In this document: positions 29,938 through 39,239 of the stretch, one piece after another
Layout: every line of letters begins with the position of its first letter
How positions within the stretch are numbered: position 1 is the stretch's first letter
Assembly: GCA_017390475.1 (NCBI GenBank)
Contig: JAFPBO010000018.1
Span: 1-64,000 of the forward strand
From: Loktanella sp.
GTDB lineage: Bacteria > Pseudomonadota > Alphaproteobacteria > Rhodobacterales > Rhodobacteraceae
DNA: 64,000 nucleotides
Direction: 5' to 3'
The notes under the pieces: generated by a model
What the model was told of the DNA's origin: nothing
Seen by the model: the letters and a program-made list of their open reading frames with translations, nothing else
Database searches by the model: none
Made by a program: the position numbers and the translations under genes

Positions 29938-29970
29938 CATCTTCCGAGCCCAAATATCCCCGCCGGAGGC
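29938..29970 (-). repeat. dispersed intergenic repeat, copy 2
   Basis: On the minus strand this reads GCCTCCGGCGGGG-ATATTTGGGC-TCGGAAGATG, the full-length form. It begins 26 bases after the stop of the methylmalonyl-CoA mutase gene in the same direction and is inverted relative to copy 1. Confidence 0.8.
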
Positions 29971-29996
29971 ACCGCGGCTGGCGCAGCCAGCCCGGA

Positions 29997-32123
29997 TCAG
30001 CCCTTGGCCTGCCGGATCAGCCGCAGGATATCCTCTGCCGCTTTGGGAATATTGGTGCCTGGGCCAAAGATGGCCTTGACGCCGTTATCATACAGGAACT
30101 GGTAATCCTGCTGCGGAATGACCCCGCCGCAGATCACGATGATATCGCCCGCCCCGGCATCCCGCAGCGCCTGCACCAGTTTGGGTGCCAACGTCTTATG
30201 CCCCGCCGCCTGTGATGAAATCCCGATCACATGCACGTCGTTATCAATCGCATCCTGCGCCGCCTCGGCAGGGGTTTGGAAAAGCGGCCCAACATCCACA
30301 TCAAAACCGATATCGGCAAAAGCGGTGGCAATCACCTTGGCACCCCGGTCATGTCCGTCCTGCCCCATCTTGACGACCAGCATCCGGGGGCGGCGACCTT
30401 CGTCTTCGGCAAAGGCCTCGACGCTTGCTTGAATCGCAGCAAACCCCGCATCTCCTTCATAGGCTGCGCCATAAACCCCGGCGAGGGTTTTGACCTCGGC
30501 ACGGTGCCGTCCGAATATTTTTTCCATCGCCATGCTGATTTCCCCCACACTGGCACGGGCGCGCGCGGCGGTCACCGCAGCCTCCAGCAGATTGCCGCCT
30601 TCGGCCGCGCGGCGGCTGAGTTCGGCCAGCGCCGCATCGCAGGCATCCTGATCGCGCGCGGATTTCGTCCGCTCGATCCGCGCGATCTGTGACAGGCGCA
30701 CCGCGTCATTATCGATATTGAGGATATCAATCGGGTCCTCATTGTCCTTGCGGTATTTGTTGACGCCGACGATCACCTCGATCCCCCGGTCGATCCCAGC
30801 CTGCCGCTTGGCGGCGGTTTCCTCGATCCGCAGTTTCGGCATGCCTGATGCAACAGCCTTCGTCATGCCGCCCATCTCTTCGACTTCCTTAATCAATTCC
30901 CACGCCTTTTCGGCCAGTTCATGCGTCAGGCTTTCGACGTAATAGGACCCGGCCAAAGGATCGACAACTTTCGTCACGCCGGTCTCTTCCTGCAAGATCA
31001 ACTGGGTATTGCGCGCAATCCGTGCAGAGAATTCAGTAGGCAAGGCAATCGCCTCGTCCAGCGCATTGGTATGTAAAGATTGCGTGCCGCCCAGCACCGC
31101 CGACATGGCCTCATAGGCCGTGCGGATCACGTTGTTATAGGGGTCCTGTTCGGCAAGGCTGACGCCGGATGTCTGGCAATGGGTGCGCAGCATGGATGAT
31201 TTGGGGTCTTTGGGGTCGAATTCCGCCATGATCCGCGACCAAAGCAGCCGCGCGGCGCGCAGTTTCGCGGCCTCCATGAAGAAATTCATGCCGATGGCGA
31301 AAAAGAAACTAAGCCGTCCGGCAAACTGATCCACATCCATCCCGCGCGCTATCGCGGTGCGGACATATTCGCGCCCGTCGGCCAAGGTATAGGCAAGCTC
31401 CTGCACCAGATTGGCACCGGCTTCCTGCATGTGATAACCGCTGATGCTGATCGAATTGAATTTCGGCATCTCGGCTGTCGTATATTCGATGATATCTGCA
31501 ATGATCCGCATCGAAGGTTCCGGCGGATAGACATAAGTGTTCCGCACCATGAATTCCTTGAGGATATCGTTCTGGATCGTGCCGGACAGCACGCTTTTCG
31601 GATGCCCCTGTTCTTCACCTGCGACGATAAAATTAGCCAGAATTGGGATCACTGCACCATTCATCGTCATGGAAACGGATACTTTGTCCAAAGGAATGCC
31701 ATCAAACAGGATTTTCATATCCTCGACGGAGTCAATCGCAACACCAGCCTTGCCGACATCGCCTTCTACCCTTGGATGATCGCTGTCATAGCCCCGGTGC
31801 GTCGCAAGATCGAAAGCCACCGACACACCCTGTTGCCCCGCAGCCAGCGCCTTGCGGTAGAAATTGTTAGACTCTTCCGCAGTCGAGAACCCGGCATATT
31901 GCCGGATTGTCCACGGCCTGCCCGCATACATCGTCGCCTTCACGCCACGCGTATAGGGGGCAGCACCCGGAACGCCGCCCAGATGCGGCAGGTCTGCGAT
32001 ATCATCAGCAGTATAAAGCGGCTGGACGGCGATCCCTTCCAGCGTGTCCCATGTCAGCGCGTCAAGCGACTTACCACGCAGCTCTTTCGCAGCGATCTCT
32101 TCCCATGTTTTCTTGTCATTCAT
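29997..32123 (-). CDS. scpA: methylmalonyl-CoA mutase, single-chain
   Basis: Adenosylcobalamin enzyme of 708 residues that interconverts (R)-methylmalonyl-CoA and succinyl-CoA, the last step of propionyl-CoA assimilation. The catalytic TIM barrel holds [21 protein letters not shown] and [15 protein letters not shown]. The C-terminal B12 domain shows the base-off motif [13 protein letters not shown] near residue 590, then the GISSQAAGH and VVICGGVIP-like segments. ATG 32123 has AGGAG seven bases upstream; the frame extends nine codons further. It lies downstream of the carboxylase genes, although a plus-strand DUF4174 gene intervenes before pccA. Confidence 0.97.
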   Translation of the reverse strand: MNDKKTWEEIAAKELRGKSLDALTWDTLEGIAVQPLYTADDIADLPHLGGVPGAAPYTRGVKATMYAGRPWTIRQYAGFSTAEESNNFYRKALAAGQQGVSVAFDLATHRGYDSDHPRVEGDVGKAGVAIDSVEDMKILFDGIPLDKVSVSMTMNGAVIPILANFIVAGEEQGHPKSVLSGTIQNDILKEFMVRNTYVYPPEPSMRIIADIIEYTTAEMPKFNSISISGYHMQEAGANLVQELAYTLADGREYVRTAIARGMDVDQFAGRLSFFFAIGMNFFMEAAKLRAARLLWSRIMAEFDPKDPKSSMLRTHCQTSGVSLAEQDPYNNVIRTAYEAMSAVLGGTQSLHTNALDEAIALPTEFSARIARNTQLILQEETGVTKVVDPLAGSYYVESLTHELAEKAWELIKEVEEMGGMTKAVASGMPKLRIEETAAKRQAGIDRGIEVIVGVNKYRKDNEDPIDILNIDNDAVRLSQIARIERTKSARDQDACDAALAELSRRAAEGGNLLEAAVTAARARASVGEISMAMEKIFGRHRAEVKTLAGVYGAAYEGDAGFAAIQASVEAFAEDEGRRPRMLVVKMGQDGHDRGAKVIATAFADIGFDVDVGPLFQTPAEAAQDAIDNDVHVIGISSQAAGHKTLAPKLVQALRDAGAGDIIVICGGVIPQQDYQFLYDNGVKAIFGPGTNIPKAAEDILRLIRQAKG

Positions 32124-32225
32124 CGGATGCTCCTGCGGGCTGCGTGACATTCGGTCGCGAAATTGTTGTTGCTCTTGTCCCTTTGGGACTTAGCTTTGGG
32201 GCGAAGCGAGGCTATATCTATATTC

Positions 32226-32714
32226 ATGAAAAGTTTATTCCCCATCGCGCTGATCGCGCTGTTTGCCGCCACCTCCCTGACCGCGGAAGACGAAACCATC
32301 ATCGACCGCTGGGAAGCGGACCGGACACAGGTCTTTGACGCCGCAGAGGTTGAACTGACCGAACTGCAATGGCTGGCACGTCCGGTCGTGGTCTTCGCCG
32401 ATACCCCCAATGATCCAAGGTTCCGCCAGCAGATGGAGGCACTGCTGGACAACATCGACGAATTGGCCCAACGCGATGTGATCCTGATCACGGATACCGA
32501 CCCTGCAGCGCGCACATCAGTGCGCAGCACATTGCGACCGCGTGGGTATGCGCTGACCGTGGTCGATAAGGATGGCCGCGTATTGCAGCGCAAGCCCGAA
32601 TTCTGGAGCATCCGCGAACTGACCCGGTCCATCGACCGCACGCCGCTGCGACAGCAGGAAATATCCGACCGGCGCGGTGAAAATATTCGCGGGCAGGTCA
32701 TTCAAACTCCATAA
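32226..32714 (+). CDS. DUF4174 domain protein, periplasmic
   Basis: A 162-residue protein with signal peptide (ATG 32226, MKSLFPIALIALFAATSLTAE). The DUF4174 body runs from WLARPVVVFADTPNDPRF near residue 45 through ITDTDPAARTSVRSTLRPRGY to the C-terminus. The domain resembles a thioredoxin-like fold without a CXXC motif. Its function is unknown. It lies on the opposite strand to the propionyl-CoA genes and overlaps the 3' end of pccA by 17 bases. Confidence 0.75.
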   Translation: MKSLFPIALIALFAATSLTAEDETIIDRWEADRTQVFDAAEVELTELQWLARPVVVFADTPNDPRFRQQMEALLDNIDELAQRDVILITDTDPAARTSVRSTLRPRGYALTVVDKDGRVLQRKPEFWSIRELTRSIDRTPLRQQEISDRRGENIRGQVIQTP

Positions 32715-34695
32715 TCACATCGTCAACGGCAAGGCTGTCACCGGCACTGGCGTTGATCTTGGACACCAAACCCTTGCGGTCGGCACGCAGGATGTTTTCC
32801 ATCTTCATCGCCTCGACCGTGCAGAGCGCCTGACCTTCCTGCACCTCATCGCCCACCGCGACATCGACCTTGACGATCAGGCCGGGCATCGGGCAAAGCA
32901 GCACTTTGGACGTATCGGGCGGCAGTTTTTCCGGCATCAAGGCCGCCAGTTCCGCCTGACGCGGGCTGCGCACATGGACCTTGAGATCAGCGCCGCGATG
33001 CCGGATCCGGAACCCGCCAGAGATTTTGGCGACCTTCAGCACCAAAGGTTCCCCATAGATGGTCAACCGCGCCAGCGGTTCGCCCGGTGTCCATACGCTT
33101 TCGACCCGCATGGTCCGGTCGCCGACCTGTACATCCGCGCCTGTTTTATCTGCCGTGATCTTCACCTCATGGGCCGCCCCTTGCAGGCTGACCACCCAAT
33201 CTTCGCCGACCCGGCGTTTGTGGTTATCCATCCGGCCCGAGATTCGCGCGCGGCGGATTTCACCGACGCGGTGCATGGCGGCAGCAGCGGCAGCGATCCT
33301 GGCGCAAGTATCATCGGGCAAGGTCACCCCATCGAACCCACCCGGAAATTCTTCCTCGATAAAGGCCGTAGTCATTGTGCCGCTGGTGAATTTGTTGTGG
33401 TCGTAAACGGCAGCAAGGAACGGCAGGTTATGGCCGATCCCTTCCACCTCGAACCCGTCCAAGGCCAGCCGCATTTCGGCGATGGCAGAGGCACGATCCG
33501 GCCCCCAAGTGCACAGCTTGGCAATCATCGGATCATAGAACATGCTGATTTCGCCACCCTCGAACACGCCGGTATCGTTGCGCACAACGCGGGTGGGTGT
33601 CGCCTCTTCCACCGGCGGGCGATAGCGGGTCAACCGTCCGATGGATGGCAAGAAACCGCGATAGGGGTCCTCGGCGTAAAGACGGCTTTCCATTGCCCAG
33701 CCGTTGATCTTGAGATCACTTTGCACAAAGGGTAAGTGTTCGCCCGCCGCGACCCGGATCATCTGTTCGACCAGATCAATGCCGGTGATCAGCTCGGTAA
33801 CGGGATGTTCCACCTGCAAGCGGGTGTTCATTTCAAGGAAATAGAAATTCCGGTCACCATCAACGATGAATTCCACCGTGCCCGCGCTGGTATAGCCAAC
33901 GGCCTGCGCGAGGGCGACGGATTGTTCGCCCATCGCGCGGCGGGTGGCCTCATCCAGAAACGGGCTGGGGGCTTCTTCGATGACTTTCTGGTTGCGGCGC
34001 TGGATCGAACATTCGCGTTCATGCAGGTAAACCGCATTGCCATGCTGGTCGGCCAGCACCTGAATTTCGATATGGCGCGGCTGGGTGACGAATTTTTCGA
34101 TGAAAATCCGGTCATCGCCGAAACTGCTGGCGGCTTCGTTCTTGGACGACTGAAACCCTTCACGCGCCTCGGCGTCATTCCATGCGATACGCATCCCCTT
34201 GCCACCGCCACCGGCGCTGGCCTTGATCATCACCGGATAGCCAACCTGATTGCTGATCTTCACCGCATCTTCGGCATCCTCGATCAGCCCCATATAGCCG
34301 GGCACACTGGAAACATTCGCCTCCTGCGCCAGTTTCTTGGATGTGATCTTATCCCCCATCGCCTCAATCGCGCCTTTGGGCGGGCCGATAAAGGCGACCC
34401 CCGCAGCCTCCAGCGCTTCGGCGAATTTTGCGTTTTCGGACAAAAAGCCGTAACCAGGATGCACGGCCTCGGCCCCGGTTTGCTTGATCGCGGCCATGAC
34501 CTTGTCAATCACGATATAGGATTGGTTGGCGGGGGACGGGCCGATATGCACCGCCTCATCCGCCATTTTGACATGCAGGGCGTGACGGTCGGCATCGGAA
34601 TAGATCGCGACCGTCTTGATCCCCATCTTTCGGGCGGTCTTGATCACGCGACAGGCGATTTCACCACGGTTGGCGATCAGTATTTTCTTGAACAT
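32698..34695 (-). CDS. pccA: propionyl/acetyl-CoA carboxylase alpha subunit (biotin carboxylase + biotin carrier)
   Basis: A 665-residue ATP-grasp protein. It opens KKILIANRGEIACRVIKTARK, then ATP-binding KASAGGGGKGMRIA near residue 160 and ERECSIQRRNQKVIEEAPS near 230. A C-terminal biotinyl domain carries the attachment motif EAMKMEN near residue 630. It carboxylates biotin for transfer to propionyl-CoA by PccB. The start has GGGGG eight bases upstream, only 15 bases after an intrinsic terminator, so its expression may depend on readthrough or on a promoter not recognised here. Confidence 0.97.
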   Translation of the reverse strand: MFKKILIANRGEIACRVIKTARKMGIKTVAIYSDADRHALHVKMADEAVHIGPSPANQSYIVIDKVMAAIKQTGAEAVHPGYGFLSENAKFAEALEAAGVAFIGPPKGAIEAMGDKITSKKLAQEANVSSVPGYMGLIEDAEDAVKISNQVGYPVMIKASAGGGGKGMRIAWNDAEAREGFQSSKNEAASSFGDDRIFIEKFVTQPRHIEIQVLADQHGNAVYLHERECSIQRRNQKVIEEAPSPFLDEATRRAMGEQSVALAQAVGYTSAGTVEFIVDGDRNFYFLEMNTRLQVEHPVTELITGIDLVEQMIRVAAGEHLPFVQSDLKINGWAMESRLYAEDPYRGFLPSIGRLTRYRPPVEEATPTRVVRNDTGVFEGGEISMFYDPMIAKLCTWGPDRASAIAEMRLALDGFEVEGIGHNLPFLAAVYDHNKFTSGTMTTAFIEEEFPGGFDGVTLPDDTCARIAAAAAAMHRVGEIRRARISGRMDNHKRRVGEDWVVSLQGAAHEVKITADKTGADVQVGDRTMRVESVWTPGEPLARLTIYGEPLVLKVAKISGGFRIRHRGADLKVHVRSPRQAELAALMPEKLPPDTSKVLLCPMPGLIVKVDVAVGDEVQEGQALCTVEAMKMENILRADRKGLVSKINASAGDSLAVDDVIMEFE

Positions 34696-34710
34696 TACTT
34701 ATTCCCCCCA

Positions 34711-34748
34711 AAACGCGAAAACGCCGCCGGGGCGAAACCCCGACGGCG
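34711..34748 (-). terminator. rho-independent terminator between the small lipoprotein gene and pccA
   Basis: An 11-base-pair stem with one mismatch (CGCCGTCGGGG pairing with CCCCGGCGGCG on the minus strand) closes a five-base loop and is followed by TTTTCGCGTTTT. It lies 37 bases after the end of the small lipoprotein gene and 16 bases before the pccA ATG. Confidence 0.85.
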
Positions 34749-34785
34749 ATCAAAAGAGTTCAGTGCGCCCGCAGGCGCAGGCAGT

Positions 34786-35004
34786 TTAGCGGCGTGCGCG
34801 TGCCGGACGGCAAACGCCCACGTCGTCACACAGCAGACCTGCGGCAACGCCAGCAGCGCCAGCAGCGACCGGATCGATGCCAACCTGATTGCCGATAACG
34901 GCGCCAGCAGCGCCACCGACGGCACCGCGCTCAAGATCTGTTTCCAGACAAGCGGACAGACCAAAAGCTGCGACAGCAGCCAGGATGATGGATTTCGTAT
35001 ACAT
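34786..35004 (-). CDS. small glycine-zipper lipoprotein
   Basis: A 72-residue protein with a lipoprotein signal and lipobox LSAC (near residue 18), then a glycine/alanine-rich segment (GAVGGAAGAVIGNQVG, then GAAGVAAGLL) of glycine-zipper type, two cysteines-containing CDDVGVC, and a basic end. Many such entericidin/17-kDa-antigen-like small lipoproteins occur in alphaproteobacteria; roles are mostly unknown. It is flanked by an AT-rich leader upstream and a strong terminator downstream, so it looks like an independent transcription unit set between pccB and pccA. Confidence 0.8.
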   Translation of the reverse strand: MYTKSIILAAVAAFGLSACLETDLERGAVGGAAGAVIGNQVGIDPVAAGAAGVAAGLLCDDVGVCRPARARR

Positions 35005-35140
35005 GATGTTCTACCTATTTTCAGTTTCGATGAGGTAGCGCCAGAATCGACGCTAATGCCCCTTAACTCAATAGCCGTTTTACACTGATATCCAATAACA
35101 GACGGTTTTCCGCCCATCGAATACAACATATTGTGGCCCA

Positions 35141-35509
35141 TCAGTCAGACAATCCGGGAATATCGGGAAAGCTTTGCCGCGCCACTTTCACATCGATCCG
35201 CAGCATCGCCTCGTAGCTTGCCGGATCGAACGGGTCTTCGGCCGGAATCACCTCGCGGCCGAACAACCAGCTAAGACGGCCGGCATCCAGATTGCCGCGC
35301 ACGAAAGGTTCTTCTCCGAACGCCTCCCACAGGGCCTGCATGAAACCGGCATCGGCGCGTTTGTCAGCAGCGCGGCGGTCGGGATAGCGGACGCGGATCG
35401 TCAGAGGCGTCGCCCCGTCCTTGTTTGCGCGGCGCAGCACGAATTGAAAATCCGTCCCCGGTAGGCGGCCCGGAAAGCCGCGGTGTTTGTCCATATATGG
35501 CAATGCCAT
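35141..35509 (-). CDS. conserved hypothetical protein next to pccB
   Basis: A 122-residue protein with no signal peptide or membrane segment. ATG 35509 (MALPYMDKHRGFPGR) is preferred to a longer frame that overlaps pccB. It contains FQFVLRRANKDGATPLTIRVRYPDRR and GNLDAGRLSWLFGREVIPAEDPFDPASYEA. It begins 16 bases after the pccB stop and so is probably co-transcribed with it. I do not recognise a domain. Position suggests a role linked to propionyl-CoA carboxylase, but that is inference only. Confidence 0.65.
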   Translation of the reverse strand: MALPYMDKHRGFPGRLPGTDFQFVLRRANKDGATPLTIRVRYPDRRAADKRADAGFMQALWEAFGEEPFVRGNLDAGRLSWLFGREVIPAEDPFDPASYEAMLRIDVKVARQSFPDIPGLSD

Positions 35510-35525
35510 GTCGTCGACCCTTGTC

Positions 35526-37049
35526 TTACAGAGGAATATTATCGTGCTTTTTCCACGGCATTGCGGCTTTCTTGTTCCGCAATGACGCAAAGGCCCGGCA
35601 CACACGTTTGCGGGTGGAATGAGGCATGATCACCTCGTCGATAAAGCCTTTTTCCGCCGCGACAAAGGGGTTTGCGAAACGCGCCTCATATTCGGCTGTG
35701 CGTTCGGCGATTTCTTCGGCGGATTTGCCACGGTGGATAATCTCGGTCGCGCCCTTGGCCCCCATGACCGCGATTTCCGCCGTGGGCCAGGCATAGTTGA
35801 AATCTGCGTTTAGATGTTTGGACGCCATGACATCATAAGCCCCGCCATAGGCTTTGCGGGTGATCACCGTCACCTTGGGCACCGTGGCTTCGCCATAAGC
35901 AAACAGCAGTTTCGCGCCATGTTTAATGACGCCACCATATTCCTGCGCCGTGCCGGGCAGGAACCCAGGCACATCGACCAGCGTCAGCACCGGAATTTCA
36001 AAGGCATCGCAAAACCGAACGAATCGCGCGGCCTTGCGACTGCTGTCGATATCCAGACAGCCCGCCAGCACCATGGGTTGATTGGCGACGACGCCCACGG
36101 TGGACCCTTCCAGCCGGATGAAACCGGTCAGGATGTTTTTCGCAAATTCCGCCTGAATTTCGTAAAAATCAGCCTCATCTGCGATTTTCAGGATCAGCTC
36201 CTTCATATCATAGGGTGAATTGGGGTTGGCTGGTACCAAAGTATCAAGACTGTCTTCGATCCGGTTCACATCATCGAAAAACGGGCGCACGGGCGGTTTT
36301 TCGCGATTGCTCAGCGGCAGGAAATCGAACAGGCGCCGGGTTTCGGCCAAAGCCTCTACATCATTTTCAAACGCGGCATCGGCGACGGATGATTTGCGGG
36401 TATGGGTGCCTGCGCCGCCCAGTTCCTCTGCCGTCACGACCTCATTCGTCACCGTCTTGACCACATCAGGGCCGGTGACAAACATATAGCTGGAATCCTT
36501 TACCATGAAGATAAAGTCGGTCATCGCCGGGCTATAGACCGCACCACCGGCACAAGGCCCCATGATCAGGCTGATCTGCGGTATCACGCCAGATGCGGTG
36601 ATATTGCGCTGAAACACTTCGCCATAGGCGGCGAGGCTGGCAACACCTTCCTGAATCCGTGCGCCACCGGAATCGTTGATCCCGATCACCGGTGCGCCGT
36701 TCTGCATCGCCAGATCCATGATCTTGCAGATCTTCTTGCCATGGGTTTCCGACACTGACCCGCCCATGACGGTAAAGTCCTGTGAAAACACATAGACCAG
36801 CCGCCCATTTATCGTGCCCCAGCCGGTGACGACGCCATCGCCCGCAGGCCGGTCCTGCTCCATCCCGAAATCGGTGCAGCGATGTGCGACGAACATATCG
36901 AATTCTTCGAAGGATCCTTCGTCCAGCAGCAGATCGATACGTTCGCGTGCCGTCAGCTTGCCTTTGCTATGCTGCGCTGCGATCCGCTTTTCGCCGCCGC
37001 CCAGACGCGCTGCGGTGCGCCGGTCTTCGAGTTCTTGCAGAATATCCAT
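35526..37049 (-). CDS. pccB: propionyl-CoA carboxylase beta subunit
   Basis: A 507-residue biotin-dependent carboxyltransferase that transfers CO2 from carboxybiotin to propionyl-CoA, forming (S)-methylmalonyl-CoA. It opens [20 protein letters not shown], with the acyl-CoA oxyanion region [27 protein letters not shown] near residue 165, and the biotin-side motif [18 protein letters not shown] near 370. GGGAG lies nine bases before the ATG. Upstream lie several TTTGCAAA-like sites and, in the same locus, the PccR regulator, so control by acyl-CoA sensing is likely. Confidence 0.97.
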   Translation of the reverse strand: MDILQELEDRRTAARLGGGEKRIAAQHSKGKLTARERIDLLLDEGSFEEFDMFVAHRCTDFGMEQDRPAGDGVVTGWGTINGRLVYVFSQDFTVMGGSVSETHGKKICKIMDLAMQNGAPVIGINDSGGARIQEGVASLAAYGEVFQRNITASGVIPQISLIMGPCAGGAVYSPAMTDFIFMVKDSSYMFVTGPDVVKTVTNEVVTAEELGGAGTHTRKSSVADAAFENDVEALAETRRLFDFLPLSNREKPPVRPFFDDVNRIEDSLDTLVPANPNSPYDMKELILKIADEADFYEIQAEFAKNILTGFIRLEGSTVGVVANQPMVLAGCLDIDSSRKAARFVRFCDAFEIPVLTLVDVPGFLPGTAQEYGGVIKHGAKLLFAYGEATVPKVTVITRKAYGGAYDVMASKHLNADFNYAWPTAEIAVMGAKGATEIIHRGKSAEEIAERTAEYEARFANPFVAAEKGFIDEVIMPHSTRKRVCRAFASLRNKKAAMPWKKHDNIPL

Positions 37050-37116
37050 AAAGAGGTCTCCCGAGTTTCGACATGCATAGCAGGTTCAACGGATGAAAGA
37101 AGCAGGATTGAGGATA

Positions 37117-37171
37117 TTTGCAAACTACGGACTTCGCAAAATGACAGTATTGCAAAGTCGCAAACATTTGC
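37117..37171. promoter_or_regulatory. cluster of TTTGCAAA-type half sites upstream of pccB (probable PccR operator)
   Basis: Seen: a perfect TTTGCAAA at 37117-37124, TTCGCAAA at 37133-37140, TTGCAAA at 37150-37156, and the inverted pair GCAAA-CA-TTTGC at 37160-37171, all 68-122 bases upstream of the pccB start. Known: the ScfR-family regulator PccR of Rhodobacter sphaeroides recognises TTTGCAAA-type half sites upstream of pccB. Inference: this is the corresponding operator here; spacing differs from a simple two-site arrangement. Confidence 0.65.
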
Positions 37172-37207
37172 AGATTGCTGGGCCGCCATGACAGCGGCCC
37201 GGTTCGG

Positions 37208-38566
37208 TCAGGTGGAACGACGGCTGACCGCTTGCCAGATCAGATCAAGCAGGACCATCACCAGCAGCGCCAGCCCGGTCAGCGGGAATAACGCTCCTCC
37301 AATGCCGAGGATCGTAAACAGGCCGAGGAACACCCGACGATCCGATGGCAAAGGCGGCACGCCCATGCCCCCTGCCGGGCGACGTTTCCACCACATGATC
37401 GCCGCCGACACGGCCATCAGCACGATGCCCGCACAGACCAGCAGCAGAAAGATCTGGTTCGCCAGACCAAAGGTCTGCCCCATATGCGTGTTGATCCCGA
37501 ATTCCAGCCAACGCCCCAAAGGTCCGTAGTCGGCATAGCGCATATCGACCAGCGGTTCGCCGGTATATTGATCCAGATGGACAACGCGCTGCTGGCGCAG
37601 ATCATCAGGATAGACCGAGCCGGAAAACACGCCAGTGTCGGTGCGGGGCAGCCCCACAGAAAAGCCGCGGTGCAGGCCCAGCGCCTGAAATTCCGCCACC
37701 GCCGCATCAACGCCGATGGACGTGGCCGCAGGCACAGATTCCGGGATCTGCGCCTGTTCCAGCGACCATGGCGTCTTGGCCACATCATCCAGCTTTTGCC
37801 CCGACATCGGCACATCTATCCGCACGCCTGACGGATAGCCGAAATTGCTGCCATTGGCCCATTGGTTCACCCGCGCGCCCCAGACCGATGACCATGGCAT
37901 CCCGGTGATCACCAGAAAGATCAGGAAAGCGCCGGTGAACACACCTGTCACCGCATGAATATCACGCCAGAACACGCGCCTTGTCCGGTCACCCCGCACA
38001 GTCACGACGCCACCCTTCTGCCCGCGCGGCCACCACAGATAGAGGCCCGTCAGCACCAGCAGGATGGTGAAACCGGCGACAATCTCGATCCACATGCGCG
38101 GGGTCGCGCCGAAAAAGCGGAAGGAATGCAGATAGCGCACTGTCCATGCAAAAGTGCTGCGATGCGGCCGGACCTCCAGCACTTCACCTGTATATTGGTT
38201 GACATAGGCGGTCATGCGCGTGCCGCTGTCGGGCATGATCGACACTTCGGTGGATTGGATGTCGCTGCGCGGGTCGGTATATTGCAGCGTCACACCGGGC
38301 TGGGCCGCCAAGGCCGCCGCGATGATGTCAGAGGGGGCAAGGCGTTCTTCCTGCGGGGTGACCAGCATGAAATCAGCATGGACAAGGTTATCGACCTCGT
38401 CCTTGAACAGATAGATCGCGCCGGTCACCGCCAGCGTGATCATGAAAGGCAGCACCAGCAGCCCGGCATAGAAATGCCAGCGCCAGACGGCCCGGTAAAG
38501 GTTGGAAACAGCGTCGCGCGGCGCGGACGCCTTTGGGGCCACAGCCCCTTGGGTGGTATCAGTCAT
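37208..38566 (-). CDS. PepSY-associated transmembrane protein
   Basis: A 452-residue inner-membrane protein with four main hydrophobic segments: WHFYAGLLVLPFMITLAVTG near 30-50, the pair near 155-180 and 205-230, and the C-terminal stretch near 370-440. The periplasmic domains hold PepSY-like motifs (MTAYVNQYTGEVLEVRP; RVVHLDQYTGEPLVDMRY). This is the PepSY_TM family, several members of which are iron-siderophore reductases or accompany TonB-dependent receptors. It follows a DUF2946 gene by 37 bases on the same strand, probably an operon. No receptor gene is adjacent. Confidence 0.85.
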   Translation of the reverse strand: MTDTTQGAVAPKASAPRDAVSNLYRAVWRWHFYAGLLVLPFMITLAVTGAIYLFKDEVDNLVHADFMLVTPQEERLAPSDIIAAALAAQPGVTLQYTDPRSDIQSTEVSIMPDSGTRMTAYVNQYTGEVLEVRPHRSTFAWTVRYLHSFRFFGATPRMWIEIVAGFTILLVLTGLYLWWPRGQKGGVVTVRGDRTRRVFWRDIHAVTGVFTGAFLIFLVITGMPWSSVWGARVNQWANGSNFGYPSGVRIDVPMSGQKLDDVAKTPWSLEQAQIPESVPAATSIGVDAAVAEFQALGLHRGFSVGLPRTDTGVFSGSVYPDDLRQQRVVHLDQYTGEPLVDMRYADYGPLGRWLEFGINTHMGQTFGLANQIFLLLVCAGIVLMAVSAAIMWWKRRPAGGMGVPPLPSDRRVFLGLFTILGIGGALFPLTGLALLVMVLLDLIWQAVSRRST

Positions 38567-38603
38567 ATTTTATTCTCACTTTGAAGAGTCTTAGCAAAGA
38601 TCG

Positions 38604-39002
38604 TCAAAGCAAGGCAGGTGGCCCCGTCGCAGGTGGCAGGCCAGTCGCGGCGGCGACCATGCGGATCGTGCTGGCAAAGGGCGGGGTTTGCGGCGCGTAC
38701 ATGGCCACAGGCCGCATCAGATCAGGCAGCACGACGAGCGCAAAGGCAGGCTGCGCCGCAGCCCAGTCGCAAGGATCATGATCCGGCAGATCGCTGTCGG
38801 CGGCATCGTCGATCGGCTGCATCGTGACCGGGTCAAAGGCCATTTCGACCATGCCGGCATCGGTGCAGATCACCAGTATGATGGCACCGCTGTCTGATCG
38901 TTCAGGCATGACCCCCGTGCCAAGCAAGGACAGCGCAAGAAACGGCAGCAGGGCGAGCCACAGCATCAACCGGCGCAATGCCTGATCAAAGGGTTGCATC
39001 AT
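38604..39002 (-). CDS. DUF2946-like small membrane-anchored protein
   Basis: A 132-residue protein starting at the tandem ATG near 39002 (MMQPFDQALRRLMLWLALLPFLAL), with an N-terminal membrane helix. The DUF2946 signature CTDAGMVEMAFDPVT near residue 48 and DPCDWAAAQPAFAL near 80 follow. Such proteins often sit beside PepSY, TonB or copper-related genes, with unknown function. It is the probable first gene of an operon with the PepSY gene. Confidence 0.65.
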   Translation of the reverse strand: MMQPFDQALRRLMLWLALLPFLALSLLGTGVMPERSDSGAIILVICTDAGMVEMAFDPVTMQPIDDAADSDLPDHDPCDWAAAQPAFALVVLPDLMRPVAMYAPQTPPFASTIRMVAAATGLPPATGPPALL

Positions 39003-39107
39003 AGCGTCCGGCGCGCCCCGTCGCGTCAGTGGAGGATCGTGGCACAATTAGCCGCTGCACATTCCAACCGCAACGGGTTTTGCACCACGACAGACAACCG
39101 CCCGGCG

Positions 39108-39160
39108 ATTTGCAAATTATGCAAACCCAAATGGCCAGTTTTGCAAATCTCGTCATTTGC
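39108..39160. promoter_or_regulatory. TTTGCAAA-like site cluster in a divergent intergenic region
   Basis: Seen: ATTTGCAAAT (perfect palindrome, 39108-39117), followed by TGCAAA, and GCAAAT-CTCGTC-ATTTGC (39143-39160, perfect inverted repeat with a six-base spacer). They lie between the DUF2946/PepSY pair and the DUF486 gene. The half sites match those before pccB and pccR. Inference: a third PccR-type target, or a separate regulator with the same core. Confidence 0.5.
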
Positions 39161-39239
39161 GCCGCCCGGCTTTGCCGCTAATCCTGCTTTACCCGCAACC
39201 GGAGTCGCCCACGCCCGTCATCACATCGGCTTGTTGCTG

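Noticed and set aside
29843-29970. Facing repeat copies as an insertion-sequence or small transposon
   Set aside because: The 63 bases between them encode nothing, no target duplication is seen, and the same repeat occurs singly elsewhere.
33736-35088. 450-codon plus-strand open frame across the 5' half of pccA
   Set aside because: Antisense shadow produced by third-position GC bias; it crosses pccA, a terminator and the lipoprotein gene.
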